From assembly GCA_963783235.1 (NCBI GenBank), contig CAWAMN010000001.1, positions 868,001-932,000 on the forward strand: DNA of 64,000 bases, written 5' to 3'. The position numbers and the translations under genes were made by a program. The stretch's first letter is position 1. Each line of letters opens with the position of its first letter. Below the pieces are notes generated by a model. The model saw only the letters and a list, made by a program, of their open reading frames with translations. It had not been told where the DNA came from and did not search any database. This document shows positions 23,106 through 33,563 of the stretch, piece by piece. The DNA comes from Thiohalomonas sp963783235. Lineage in GTDB: Bacteria; Pseudomonadota; Gammaproteobacteria; Thiohalomonadales; Thiohalomonadaceae.

Positions 23106-25289
23106 ATGCAGATCACAAAGCCTAACCAGCCCATTTTTAGGCGTCGCGACGCCTACCGGGTCGTATGGGGCCCACAACGCTTCTACCTTTCGATTGGCTG
23201 GAAAACGCTAATCGCTTTCGCCCTGGTCGTCGTTATCCCGATGTCCGGGTTGGTCCTTATCACCGAATACACGCTCCGCACCACCATGGAAACGGAGACG
23301 CTCCGTTCTCTGGAAGCCAACTTGCGGGGCGCATGGCGGGTTTACCACAGCCGTATGGATAATGTCCGTGCCGCGCTGCTGCAGTCGGCGGCCTCGCCTG
23401 AAATAAAAAAGGCGATGTCGGACAAGGATTCAAAGACGCTCTCCGCCACTTTGGAACGGCACGCCGCCCTGCTGCCTTATACCGATGCCTGGCTGGCGCT
23501 CGATCCCGAGCAAAAGGCGTTGGGTCAACGTCACGGTCCACTTGGGGAGCGTGTGATACTCAACAATCTGATCACTCGCGCCTATACGTTCCAGGAATCG
23601 GTGACCTCTACCGAGGTCATTCCGAACCAGCTGTTTATCGACGAGAACCCGCTTAAATACTCCAATTTGAATGTGCAGGTCATGGCCCAGGTCGTCGTTG
23701 TGCCCGTGCAGCAAAATGGACAGCTCCTCGGATCACTCGTGGGACTTATTCTTCTCAACGAAGATCACTGGCTCCCCAATGCCATCCACGACTACTTGAG
23801 CATCGATGCCGCTGTATTCGGCTCGGTGATTCAGGAATCCCGGATTATTTCTGCTTCCTCCCGGCCCAACAACATCTGGGCTGCGGGACTGCTGGCGCCC
23901 ACACAGTTGCGCGAACACATTCGGACCGGTTCCGTTTACCGCGGTAATCTCGAGATTAACGATATCCCGGTCTTTGTGATCTCCGAACCCATCGAGAATG
24001 CCGAGGGTGTTCCTATCGGGGCACTCTCAATCGGGGTCAAGAGCAGCAAAATCGACGAACTGCTCTGGAGCAACACCCGAAACATCTATGTGTTTATGGG
24101 CGTGGGTGTACTGCTTTCGCTGCTCATCGCTTTTCTCGCCCATCGCGACACGATGACGCCGATGCGCGCGATCATGAGAGCCATGGACGAATTCGCCGGG
24201 GGCCGGTTGGGCGTTCGGACCGAGATCGTCACGAAGGACGAGTTCGAGGAATTGGGTGGCGGCTTCAACCGCATGGCCGATGCCATTCAGGAGCATCAGG
24301 AGCGTGTCGAAAGCTTCAATTCCCTATCGAGTCTCCTCATTACCAGCCTGAAGCCCAGGGATTTGATGCAGAACGTGCTCGATAAAGTCGTAGAGCTCAC
24401 ACGTTCGCAATCCGGCCTGATTTACCTCACTGAAGAACAAGACGAGAAGAGTATCCTCATCCCCTATGTGGCGCACGCCGTCAACGTGGAGCGAATGGAG
24501 TCCCTGCGTATGGGTGAAGGCCTGCCGGGTGAGGCGGCACTGAAAAAACGTTCCATCGCGATCAGCGGGATTCCGGACAAGTGTCGTCTCAACGTCAACT
24601 TCGGGTTTGCGGATGCACTGCCGAACGAAGTGGCGGTCTTCCCGATCGTTTACCGTGACAGCAGCCTGGGCGTCATGGTGCTCGGTACCATCAATGAATT
24701 CCGGCCTAACGAGCTGTCGCTGCTGGAGTACATGACCAACCAGATCGCCGTGGTGCTGGAAAATGCCCTGACCCATGAGAAGGTCGAGCGTCTCTCGATT
24801 ACCGATGCCCTGACCGGCGCCTACAATCGCGGCCATATCAGTCGGGTCATGGAGGAAACTTTCGCCAATTCGCTTCGCTACAACACCCCGATGTCGATAC
24901 TGATTATCGACCTGGATCACTTCAAGCGAATAAACGACCGGTTCGGGCATCAGGTGGGCGATCAGGCACTGATCGGCGTTTCCACCTGCATGCACAACGC
25001 ACTCCGGGAAACGGACCGACTCGGCCGCTATGGCGGCGAAGAATTCGTCGTGGTTCTGCCGCACACAACAGTCGAGGACGCCTCGACCACCGCCGAAAAG
25101 CTGCGCAATTCGATAATGAATCTCAAAATCCCGGGAATGGGCGATGAGCGCATCACCATCAGCGTCGGTGTGGCCGGTCACCCCGATACCGGGGTAGAAG
25201 AAATAGATGAAATGGTGCGGCAGGCCGATCAGGCGCTCTATGAGGCCAAAAACGGCGGCCGAAACCGAGTTATCGTGGCGGCAGCCTGA
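23106..25289 (+). CDS. Membrane-bound diguanylate cyclase (Cache-HAMP-GAF-GGDEF)
   Basis: A 727-residue signalling protein. Transmembrane helix 1 is at about 33-55, followed by a periplasmic Cache-like sensor domain (about 56-325), helix 2 (VFMGVGVLLSLLIAFLAH, about 326-344), HAMP (about 347-395), a GAF domain (about 410-550) and a GGDEF domain (about 565-725). The active-site loop GGEEF starts at residue 643 (YGGEEFVVVLP), and IIDLDHFKRINDRFGHQ holds the Mg-binding Asp, so it should make c-di-GMP. No RxxD inhibitory site is visible immediately before GGEEF (sequence DRLGRYGG). A second c-di-GMP gene follows 10 bp later, so the two are probably one operon. Ligand of the sensor domain is unknown. 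Confidence 0.93.
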   Translation: MQITKPNQPIFRRRDAYRVVWGPQRFYLSIGWKTLIAFALVVVIPMSGLVLITEYTLRTTMETETLRSLEANLRGAWRVYHSRMDNVRAALLQSAASPEIKKAMSDKDSKTLSATLERHAALLPYTDAWLALDPEQKALGQRHGPLGERVILNNLITRAYTFQESVTSTEVIPNQLFIDENPLKYSNLNVQVMAQVVVVPVQQNGQLLGSLVGLILLNEDHWLPNAIHDYLSIDAAVFGSVIQESRIISASSRPNNIWAAGLLAPTQLREHIRTGSVYRGNLEINDIPVFVISEPIENAEGVPIGALSIGVKSSKIDELLWSNTRNIYVFMGVGVLLSLLIAFLAHRDTMTPMRAIMRAMDEFAGGRLGVRTEIVTKDEFEELGGGFNRMADAIQEHQERVESFNSLSSLLITSLKPRDLMQNVLDKVVELTRSQSGLIYLTEEQDEKSILIPYVAHAVNVERMESLRMGEGLPGEAALKKRSIAISGIPDKCRLNVNFGFADALPNEVAVFPIVYRDSSLGVMVLGTINEFRPNELSLLEYMTNQIAVVLENALTHEKVERLSITDALTGAYNRGHISRVMEETFANSLRYNTPMSILIIDLDHFKRINDRFGHQVGDQALIGVSTCMHNALRETDRLGRYGGEEFVVVLPHTTVEDASTTAEKLRNSIMNLKIPGMGDERITISVGVAGHPDTGVEEIDEMVRQADQALYEAKNGGRNRVIVAAA

Positions 25290-25299
25290 CGCACCTGCT

Positions 25300-26910
25300 A
25301 TGCGCTCCCGATCATTCTCACTATTGCTGAGGCTTGCTCCCGTTACGCTGTTGCCTGGATTGGCCCACGCCGCAGCGATCAACGGCGTGACGGGTGGCAG
25401 TACACTGGCTACCGCCCTGATCATTGTTATCGGCGGGACACTGCTCCTTCTGTTTTCCAACCGCCGCTTAAAACAGAAACTCAAGGATGAAGAGCATCAA
25501 CGCCTTTCAGCCGAAACGGCGCTGACGCGCAAGCGCAATGAATTACGTCGCCATGTTGATAATCGCAGCCATGCGCTCCATCAGTTGTCATTTTACGATC
25601 CCCTCACCGACCTGCCCAACCGCACACTGCTGTATGAGCGGCTGACCCATGCAACCCTGACCTACGAACGGGATGAAAGGGCCTTTGGGTTGCTGCTGAT
25701 CGATCTCAATCGATTCAAGGCCATCAACGATACTCTCGGTCACTATATCGGTGATTCGATGCTGCAGGAGGTGGGTGTACGTCTGCAAAAGACGGCGGGC
25801 ACAGACACTATCTACTATTTGGGTGGCGATGAGTTCGCCATCATGCAGCCCATTTCCGACGATGCGGTTTCGCCGGAGACCCTCGCCTTGAGAATCCATG
25901 AGGCACTTTCCCGCCCCTTCCTGGCCAAGGGCCTGCCGATCAGCATCGGGGCCAGTATCGGGATTGCCGACTATCCGCAGCACACCCGGGATGCCGATAA
26001 CCTGCTGCGGTTCGCCGAGATCGCCATGTACTGTGCGAAGCGCCAACAGAGCGATTTCGCTGTTTATGATCGCTCCCAGCGACAGGATACCAAGAGCAAC
26101 CTCGTACTCGCCGGGGAGCTTCGGCAGGCGCTCGACCGTGACGAGTTGTTGATGCACTACCAACCGAAGGTCGATCTTGCCCGGGGCGAGGTGGTCGGAT
26201 TGGAGGCACTGGTGCGCTGGCATCATCCCCGTGAAGGGCTGATGAGCCCCGAGAGATTCATCAATCTGGCCGAGCAGACCGGTCTGGTTCGTCCGCTCAC
26301 GCTGTGGGTCCTCAACGCCGTTCTACGCCAATGCGCGTCCTGGCGAAATCAGGGCATCGAAATGCCGGTGGCCATCAACCTGTCGGTGCTGAACCTGCAG
26401 GACCCCTACCTTGAGCAGCAATTCGCCGAACTCCTCGACGCTTGGGATTTGCCACCCTCCGTTATCGAAGTCGAAGTCACCGAAAGTGCTGCCATAGAAG
26501 ATCCCGAGCGCGCCCAGTTCATGTTGGGCCGGTTGAGCCGGTTGGGGATCCCCGTGGCGCTGGATGACTTTGGTACCGGCTACTCCTCCATGGTGCACCT
26601 CAAGAAGCTGCCGATAAATACGATAAAAATCGATAAGTCATTCGTCCGGGATATGGAATCGGATCCCGATGATGCAGTGATCGTCGGCGCCATCATCGAT
26701 CTCGCCCATAATCTCGGTCTCGACGTTGTGGCGGAAGGTGTAGAGGATCGCGCCTGTTGGGAGAGACTGATCGCAATGAAGTGCAATGTCGTCCAGGGCT
26801 TTTATATCAGTCGTCCCCTGGATTCGCGGGCTGTGACGCACTGGTTGCTTCAGCGCAGCAGCGATGATGAGAAGATCTCGCCCAAACTCTGCATCACATC
26901 AGTCGCTTAA
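25300..26910 (+). CDS. GGDEF-EAL dual-domain c-di-GMP protein
   Basis: A 536-residue protein from the ATG at MRSRSFSLLL; upstream codons lie inside the preceding gene. A signal-like N-terminus (to about AHA) is followed by one transmembrane helix (TALIIVIGGTLLLLFS, about 36-51) and a short coiled linker. The GGDEF domain (about 95-260) has an intact GGDEF motif at 175-179, and the EAL domain (about 275-525) has EAL at 302-304, DDFGTGYSS and VAEGVEDR, the expected phosphodiesterase motifs. Both activities could be present; such tandems often act mainly as phosphodiesterases with the GGDEF domain as GTP sensor. Paired with the upstream cyclase it could set a local c-di-GMP balance (inference). 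Confidence 0.94.
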   Translation: MRSRSFSLLLRLAPVTLLPGLAHAAAINGVTGGSTLATALIIVIGGTLLLLFSNRRLKQKLKDEEHQRLSAETALTRKRNELRRHVDNRSHALHQLSFYDPLTDLPNRTLLYERLTHATLTYERDERAFGLLLIDLNRFKAINDTLGHYIGDSMLQEVGVRLQKTAGTDTIYYLGGDEFAIMQPISDDAVSPETLALRIHEALSRPFLAKGLPISIGASIGIADYPQHTRDADNLLRFAEIAMYCAKRQQSDFAVYDRSQRQDTKSNLVLAGELRQALDRDELLMHYQPKVDLARGEVVGLEALVRWHHPREGLMSPERFINLAEQTGLVRPLTLWVLNAVLRQCASWRNQGIEMPVAINLSVLNLQDPYLEQQFAELLDAWDLPPSVIEVEVTESAAIEDPERAQFMLGRLSRLGIPVALDDFGTGYSSMVHLKKLPINTIKIDKSFVRDMESDPDDAVIVGAIIDLAHNLGLDVVAEGVEDRACWERLIAMKCNVVQGFYISRPLDSRAVTHWLLQRSSDDEKISPKLCITSVA

Positions 26911-27034
26911 CGGGATCCGCAGAAACACCGATCCGATTGAAGCCGGAGACCTGGCCGAAATTCGGGCACGTGCCAATCGTGCCCGGACAGAACAGAGAGA
27001 ACTTTCCGGGAACCCCAGCCCTCGGGAGAACAAC

Positions 27035-27066
27035 AAAAAAAACGCCGCGTGACCGCGGCGTTTTTT
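27035..27066. terminator. Bidirectional Rho-independent terminator
   Basis: A7-8, then CGCCGCG-TGAC-CGCGGCG, then TTTTTT. The hairpin has T-runs on both strands and lies between convergent genes, serving the GGDEF-EAL gene and sqr. Confidence 0.92.
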
Positions 27067-27087
27067 CTCCGGCAGAGCTGGGGAAGC

Positions 27088-28362
27088 TTACTTCAGCTTC
27101 TGAATCCCCAATGCCTTGAGGATGTACTTCTCGAACAGCGGATCGTTGGAACCTTTCTTCATTTTACTGATGAAGTACTTCTCGAAGGCCACCTTCGCCA
27201 TATGGACCCACTTGCCCTTCTTCATCCAGGAGACGTTACGGGGCGGGATCTGCGGCATAGCCACGAAGGCGACACCGGTATCTCCCAGATCGGCCAGGCA
27301 GATAGCGTTCCAGGTACCTTTCTGATCCGGCTCCTTGCCAGCCAGTTCGTTCTGGATGTTATGAACGGTTGCGGTGACCATCGACTCGATCATGTAACCG
27401 GTCTTGGGCGTCCCGGTTGCCACCGGAGTCGCCTCCACCGGCGGAATTGCGATACCCACACCCACCGAGTAGATGTTCTTCCATTTGGAGTTGTGCTGGA
27501 ACTCGTTGACCTTGACGAAACCGCGAGGATTGACCAAGTCTTCGCCGACGGCAGCGACGGCATCAACACCCTTGAACGCCGGTAGCATCATGGAGTACTT
27601 GAAGGGCAGTTCGTGCTCCTTGACCACTTCACCGTTCTGGTCGTGCTCGGCAACGTGCATCTTGCCCTCTTCGACCTTGGTGACCTTGGCGTTGCAGATC
27701 CATTTAATGTGGTGGTTGCGCAGCTCTGACTCCAGCATGCCCTTGGAGTCACCCACGCCACCCAGACCCAAATGCCCGATGTAGGGCTCGGACGTCACGA
27801 AGGTCATCGGCACCTTATCGCGAATCCGACGCCGGCGCAGGTCGGTATCCATGATGAAGGCATATTCGTAAGCAGGACCGAAGCAGGATGCCCCCTGTAC
27901 CGCGCCGACGACAATCGGACCAGGCTCGTCGACGAACTCCTTCCAGTTGCCGTAGGCCTTTTCTGCGTGATCCACGGTGCAGACAGACTGCGTGAAGCCG
28001 TTCTCCGGACCGGTGCCCTCAACCTCTTCGAAGGCGAGTTTCGGGCCTGTCGCGATGATCAAATAGTCATACTGAACCGTTTCACCGTCGGCCAGGACCA
28101 ACGTATTATCGTCCGGCTTGATTTCCGTGCATTTTTTGCCGACAAAATTGATGCCCTTCTTCGACAGGTAGGGCTCGAGCGGAAATGAGATGTCTTCCCG
28201 GCTGCGCCAGCCTACGCCAACCCAGGGGTTGGACGGTACAAAGCTGAAATGATCCGAGATGTTGACGACGGTAACCTCGTGTTCCTTGCCGAGCGCCGCG
28301 CGCACGTCATAGGCCGCTGGAAGACCGCCGGTGCTGGCGCCAAGAACGACGATATGTGCCAT
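27088..28362 (-). CDS. sqr: Sulfide:quinone oxidoreductase
   Basis: A 424-residue membrane-associated flavoprotein that oxidises sulfide to polysulfide or sulfur and passes electrons to quinone. The sequence strongly resembles the Acidithiobacillus ferrooxidans enzyme: N-terminus MAHIVVLGASTGGLPAAYDV, then FVPSNPWVGVGW. All three redox cysteines are at the expected places: Cys128 (QSVCTVDHAEKAY), Cys160 (QGASCFGPAYEY) and Cys355 (WNAICLADLGD). The C-terminal amphipathic region (VAFEKYFISKMKKG) docks to the membrane. A very strong AGGAGGAG ribosome site precedes the start, suggesting high expression. It is monocistronic: a terminator follows and mfd diverges upstream. Confidence 0.97.
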   Translation of the reverse strand: MAHIVVLGASTGGLPAAYDVRAALGKEHEVTVVNISDHFSFVPSNPWVGVGWRSREDISFPLEPYLSKKGINFVGKKCTEIKPDDNTLVLADGETVQYDYLIIATGPKLAFEEVEGTGPENGFTQSVCTVDHAEKAYGNWKEFVDEPGPIVVGAVQGASCFGPAYEYAFIMDTDLRRRRIRDKVPMTFVTSEPYIGHLGLGGVGDSKGMLESELRNHHIKWICNAKVTKVEEGKMHVAEHDQNGEVVKEHELPFKYSMMLPAFKGVDAVAAVGEDLVNPRGFVKVNEFQHNSKWKNIYSVGVGIAIPPVEATPVATGTPKTGYMIESMVTATVHNIQNELAGKEPDQKGTWNAICLADLGDTGVAFVAMPQIPPRNVSWMKKGKWVHMAKVAFEKYFISKMKKGSNDPLFEKYILKALGIQKLK

Positions 28363-28370
28363 ATTCAGGA

Positions 28371-28378
28371 CTCCTCCT
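28371..28378 (-). promoter_or_regulatory. Strong ribosome binding site of sqr
   Basis: AGGAGGAG on the minus strand, 8-15 nt before the sqr ATG, near-perfect complement of the 16S 3' end. It fixes the sqr start and contrasts with the weak sites of most genes in the window. Confidence 0.75.
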
Positions 28379-28588
28379 AGAAAAAAGGTTGGGGCATGCC
28401 GACAGGGCGGCTTGTAATTTTCTTATTGATCGAGCTAGACGAAAATCGTAAGGCTGAAATGTAACAATTTCGACCGGTCTTTACCATATGTGCTGACATC
28501 GGCTGGTTTTTTCCGGCCCGCAGGCTGCTACAATAGCCGACTTTTTCGCTCGGACTGAACCTCTTCGCCGGCGGAACCTCGAATCTAA

Positions 28589-31500
28589 ATGTCCATGTCT
28601 TACGCATCGCCTCTTACCCCGGAGCCGGCCCGAAAGCCCGGTGAACAGACCCGCTGGGGTCATCTCTATGGCAGCGCCTTCGGCCTGGTGGTCTCCGCCG
28701 CCGCCCGCCGCCAGGACGGCATCATCGTTGTGGTCACCGCCGATATGGGCGCCGCTTCGCGCCTTGAAAGTGAGCTGCGTTTCTACAACGGGCCCGACGG
28801 CGATGTGCCCGTTTTTACCTTTCCCGACTGGGAGACACTGCCCTACGACAAGTTTTCACCTCATCAGGACATTGTTTCCGAACGGCTGACGGTCCTTCAC
28901 CAGTTACCCGGGCTGAGCCGGGGCGTGCTGGTTGTCCCCGTCTCCACCCTCATGCACCGGCTCCCCCCGCGGGAGTTTGTGCAGAGCCGCACCCTGGTGC
29001 TGGATGTCGGCGATACCATCAACATCGATGCAATGCGAAGGCGCCTTGAGGAGAGCGGCTATCGCTGTGTCTCCCAGGCCATGGAACATGGCGAATTCGC
29101 CGTCCGGGGAAGCCTGCTGGATCTCTACCCGATGGGCAGCCGCCTGCCCTATCGCATCGAACTGTTCGATGATGAAGTGGAAACCATTCGCACCTATGAC
29201 CCGGAGAATCAGCGTTCCATCGACAGGGTCGAGAGCATTCGTCTGTTGCCCGCCCGCGAGTTCACTCTGGATGAGAACGGAATCCGGCACTTCCGGGAGG
29301 CCTATCGCGCCGCTTTCGAAGGCGATCCGAAAAAAAGTGTAGTCTACCGCGATGTCAGCCAGGGCATCGCCCCGCCCGGCATCGAGTACTACCTGCCGCT
29401 GTTTTTCGAAAAAACCGAAACCCTTTTCGACTATCTGCCCGAAAACGCCCTGCTGCTGACGACCGAGGCGGTGGATGAAGGTGTGGAGAGCTTCTGGCAA
29501 GAGGCGCGGGACCGCTACGAACTGGGCCGCTACAACCCGGATTACCCGCCTCTGGAACCCAAACGGGTCTTTCTCAGATCCCCGAAACCTTCGGGGAGCT
29601 CAAGCGCCTGCCCCGCACCCGACTGCAGAGCTTCGAGATCACTGAAGGCGAACGCGGCATCAATTTCGCCACCGAGGCGCCGCCCAACCTCACCTTCGAC
29701 ATCCGCACCGAACATCCGACCGATCGGCTGATGCAATTCGTAAACGGCTTTGAGGGCCGGGTACTTTTCAGCGCAGAATCCCCCGGCCGTCGGGAAACCC
29801 TGCTGGAGATGCTGCGCGGTTGCGGCCTGCAACCGACTCCGGTAGAGACCTGGCGTGCATTCGTGGAATCCGGGCAACCGGTGGGCATGCTGACCGCGCC
29901 GCTGGAAAACGGACTGGTCATGGACGACCCGGCCCTTGCGGTCATTGCCGAATCGCAGCTCTACGGGGAGCATGTGGTGCAGCGACGGCGTCGAAAGCGG
30001 GGACGGGCTCGGGATGCCGATGCCGTGGTGCGCCATCTGGCCGAACTCCAGGTGGGTGCCCCCGTGGTCCATGAGGACCATGGCGTTGGCCGCTATACCG
30101 GGATGCAGCGGCTGGCCGTCGGAGGCGTCGAAGCTGAGTTTCTTACCCTGGAATACGCGGGCAATGACAAGCTCTACGTGCCCGTTTCCTCCCTGCATCT
30201 CATCAGCCGGTATACCGGTGTTTCCCCGGAAACCGCGCCCCTGCACAAGCTCGGCAGCGGCCAGTGGGAGAAAGCCAAGCGCAGGGCTTCGGAAAAGGTG
30301 CGGGATGTGGCGGCGGAGCTATTGGATATCTATGCCCGGCGTGCGGCCCGGCAAGGCTTCGCCTATCCGCTGGACAAGGGCCAGTACGCCGCTTTTGCCG
30401 CGGGCTTTCCCTTTGAGGAGACCCCCGATCAGCAGGATGCCATTGATGCGGTCATCTCCGATATGGTTTCCCCACAGCCGATGGACCGCCTCATTTGCGG
30501 CGACGTCGGTTTCGGTAAGACAGAGGTGGCCATGCGGGCCGCTTTTGCCGCTGTCATGGGGGGCAAACAGGTCACGGTCCTGGTACCGACCACGCTGCTC
30601 GCCGAGCAGCATTTCCAGAACTTCCGCGACCGTTTCGCCGACTGGCCGGTTCAGATCGAAACCCTCTCACGCTTTCGCTCCAAAAAGGAGCAGGACAAGG
30701 CGCTGGCCGGGCTCGAGGCGGGCAGCATCGACATCGTCATCGGCACTCACAAGCTGCTGCAGCCGACCATCCGCTATAAAAACCTGGGGCTGGTGGTCAT
30801 CGACGAGGAGCACCGGTTCGGCGTGCGCCAGAAGGACAAGTTCAAGGCCCTGCGCTCGGAAGTGGATGTTCTGACGCTGACCGCAACGCCCATCCCCCGT
30901 ACGCTCAACCTGGCACTGGGGGGCATGCGCGAACTCTCCGTGATCGCCAGCCCGCCCGCCCGACGTCTCGCCGTCAAGACCTTCGTCAACGAGTGGAATA
31001 CCGGTCTCATCAAGGAAGCGTGCCTGCGCGAGATCCGCCGCGGCGGTCAGGTCTATTTCCTCCATAACGACGTCGACAGCATCGGCCGAATGGCCCGTGA
31101 AATCAAGGAGTTGGTGCCCGAAGCCACGGTGGAGATCGCACACGGTCAGATGCGGGAGCGGGAACTCGAGCGGGTCATGTCGGATTTCTATCACCAGCGT
31201 TTCAATATCCTGGTGTGCACCACGATCATCGAGACCGGCATCGACGTGCCCACGGCCAATACCATCATCATGAACCGCGCCGACCGCTTCGGTGTGGCAC
31301 AGCTCTATCAATTGCGTGGCCGCGTGGGCCGTTCCCATCACCGTGCCTATGCCTACCTTTTCATCCCTTCGCGAAAGGCCATCACGCCGGACGCCGTCAA
31401 GCGCCTGGAGGCCGTGGAGTCCATCGAGGAGCTGGGTACCGGGTTTACGCTCGCCACCCATGACCTGGAGATCCGCGGCGCCGGCGAACTGCTGGGCGAT

Positions 31501-32052
31501 GAGCAGAGCGGCCAGATGCAGGAGATCGGCTTTACGCTTTACTCTGAACTACTGGAGCGTGCCGTAAAGGCCCTCAAGGCGGGCAAGGAACCGGAGCTCG
31601 ATAAACCGTTGCACCAGGGTACGGAAATCGAGCTCGGTGCCCCCGCCCTCATCCCTGACGACTACCTGCCCGACGTCCATAGCCGCCTGATGCTCTACAA
31701 GCGCATCGCCAGCGCAGCGGACAAGGACGAACTCAGAGAACTTCAGGTCGAAATGATCGACCGCTTCGGCCTCCTGCCGGAAGCCACCAAGACCCTGTTC
31801 CGGCTTACGGAACTGAAGCTCAAGGCCAGTCCGCTCGGTATCGTCAAGGTGGAATTCGGTGATGCCGGCGGGCGACTGACCTTCGCTGCCGAGCCCAATG
31901 TCGACCCGATGCGAATCATCGATTTGGTGCAGAAAGAGTCGGATACCTACCGATTCGAGGGCGGCGAACGGCTGCGGGTGGTGCGTTCCATGCCCTCGGT
32001 CGAGGATCGCATACAGCGACTGGAGTCACTGCTTGATCACTTGGCAGCCTGA
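28589..32052 (+). CDS. mfd: Transcription-repair coupling factor Mfd, interrupted by a one-base frameshift
   Basis: Two overlapping frames together encode Mfd. The first carries UvrB-like domains 1a/2 (WETLPYDKFSPHQDIVSERL) up to about residue 329 (LEPKRVFL); the protein continues in the next frame with FGELKRLPRTRL. One extra base near 29574-29582 would restore a single 1154-residue frame, close to the 1148 of E. coli. Downstream are the RNAP-interaction domain (GAPVVHEDHGVGRYTGM), Walker A GDVGFGKTEVAMRAA, DEEH box, and the TRG/translocase motifs to the C-terminus. Mfd removes stalled RNA polymerase and recruits UvrA. The coding sense is kept on both sides, so the break is either very recent or a sequence error. 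TACAAT at 28529-28534 may be its -10 box. Confidence 0.93.
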
Positions 32053-32183
32053 CTGTCCTGGCCAAAGGGGGGGAGGAAACCCGGCAGCTCCGGCCTGAGG
32101 CTTCCTCGAGAAACGGGCCGGGAATAACGGAAACCAAAGAAGGGAATGGTAAACTAGTGTACTGTTCGAATACGAGCCGAAAG

Positions 32184-33029
32184 ATGCGTGGAATCCTTTT
32201 CATCCTGCTTGGCACCCTGATCGCCCTCCCGGCAGCCGCTGCCAATGGTGAGGAGACGACCTGGTACGATGTGGAGCTAATTGTATTCACCCCAAGTGGT
32301 GATGAATTCCTGGATGCCGAAGCGTGGCCCCAAGATGTCGCGTTGCCGCAAACCGAGAACGCCAGGGCACTACTTCCGGCTCCGAAGCGACCGCCCCGGA
32401 CTCGGGCCGAGGTCAAGGCCTTTCAGAGTCTCACGCCCGCCGAGTTGCAGTTGGGAGGGGCCTACCGCCGCCTGGAGGCTTCATCGCAGTTCGAGCCTCT
32501 GATTCATCTCGGCTGGCGCCAGCCGGGGCTGGAAAAGAGCGAAGCCGTGCCGATTCGGATCACGCTGGATGCCGATGGTGCCCCTTTGAAGCCGGGTGAA
32601 GAGGCGGAAATGGCCCAGCCTGGACTCAGACGGTTCGATTTACCGCGCCTGGACGGAACGATAACGGTTGTCCTATCGCGCTATCTGCACCTGAATACCG
32701 ACCTGGTCTACCGCGTCAAAGCCGTTTCGCCGATGACCACGCAGGTCCATCGAGACCCGGCAGTAATAGACCTGGGCGCACCGGGCCTCGATGGCGTAAG
32801 AACTCGCAGAGAGATCCTACTCGATCCGGGCCCCTCCGTGGCCGAACCCCAGTATTTCGAGATCGTCGTCAACAGCTCCCGGCGCATGCGCAGCAAGGAA
32901 CTGCATTACCTCGATCACCCGGTCGTGGGCGTGATCGCCTTGATCACCCCCTACGAAATGCCCAAGCCTCCCCGGAAACCCGCCGAAGTGGCTCCGGTAC
33001 CGACCAATGGCGGTGTCATTGAACGCTAA
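32184..33029 (+). CDS. csiV: CsiV-family (putative peptidoglycan-binding) periplasmic protein
   Basis: A 281-residue exported protein. The signal peptide is MRGILFILLGTLIALPAAAA; after it WYDVELIVFTPSG is the conserved family opening, with LIHLGWRQPGL in the middle and LHYLDHPVVGVIALITPYE near the end, characteristic of CsiV. The name comes from a Shewanella/Vibrio context where the family is linked to cell-wall stress from D-amino acids; exact role here is unproven. A GTG 27 bp upstream is an alternative start, but the ATG gives a cleaner signal peptide. Following mfd by about 130 bp is the common gene order in gammaproteobacteria. Confidence 0.82.
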   Translation: MRGILFILLGTLIALPAAAANGEETTWYDVELIVFTPSGDEFLDAEAWPQDVALPQTENARALLPAPKRPPRTRAEVKAFQSLTPAELQLGGAYRRLEASSQFEPLIHLGWRQPGLEKSEAVPIRITLDADGAPLKPGEEAEMAQPGLRRFDLPRLDGTITVVLSRYLHLNTDLVYRVKAVSPMTTQVHRDPAVIDLGAPGLDGVRTRREILLDPGPSVAEPQYFEIVVNSSRRMRSKELHYLDHPVVGVIALITPYEMPKPPRKPAEVAPVPTNGGVIER

Positions 33030-33178
33030 GCGGACTTCGCCGTTGGAATGGCCAAAGGGCAAGAGGGAGGAGCTCTGCCGCGAATAGACAGGTTCCTGAA
33101 AGTGCAACCTGACAGGCTTTCAAAGACTCCCTCTCCCGCCGGGCAGCCTTCTAAGCGCTCCCTGTGCAAAACGTTAGC

Positions 33179-33528
33179 TCAGCAACACGGCACTGCGCTC
33201 TCCAGCAGGCGACGAACATCCTCCATGCCGCTCATCAGATGCTGTTCGATTTCCGCCATGGTGATCTCGCCCTCTCCGGGTCCTGCGGCCATGTTGGCCA
33301 CCACCGCGACGGAGGCGTAACAAAGCTCCAGTTCACGGGCGAGCGCCGCTTCGGGCATGCCGGTCATACCCACCATGTCGCAGCCATCGCGCTCCAGACG
33401 GTCGATTTCGGCGGTCGTCTCCAGGCGCGGCCCCTGGGTGGCGCCGTAGGTGCCCTCCCCGGCCGCATCGAGTCCGGCATCCTTTGCGGCCTGGGAAAGG
33501 AGCTGCCGCAGTTCGCCAGCAAAAATTA
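33179..33528 (-). pseudogene. Truncated MTA/methylthioinosine phosphorylase, C-terminal remnant
   Basis: On the minus strand this encodes about 115 C-terminal residues of a purine-nucleoside phosphorylase of the MtnP/MTIP family: FAGELRQLL, then GTYGATQGPRLETTAEIDRL, GCDMVGMTGMPEAALAREL and CYASVAVVANMAAG. The N-terminal half (phosphate- and sugar-binding residues) is missing: homology stops at about 33525 and the upstream sequence (TYLFRLI) is unrelated and soon meets a stop. The usual VVANWAAG is VVANMAAG here. The remnant abuts the 3' end of the 2402-residue accessory gene, so it marks the edge of the inserted region. Confidence 0.8.
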
Positions 33529-33563
33529 GTCGGAATAGGTACGTCGAAAGCTTCGTCGCCTAG

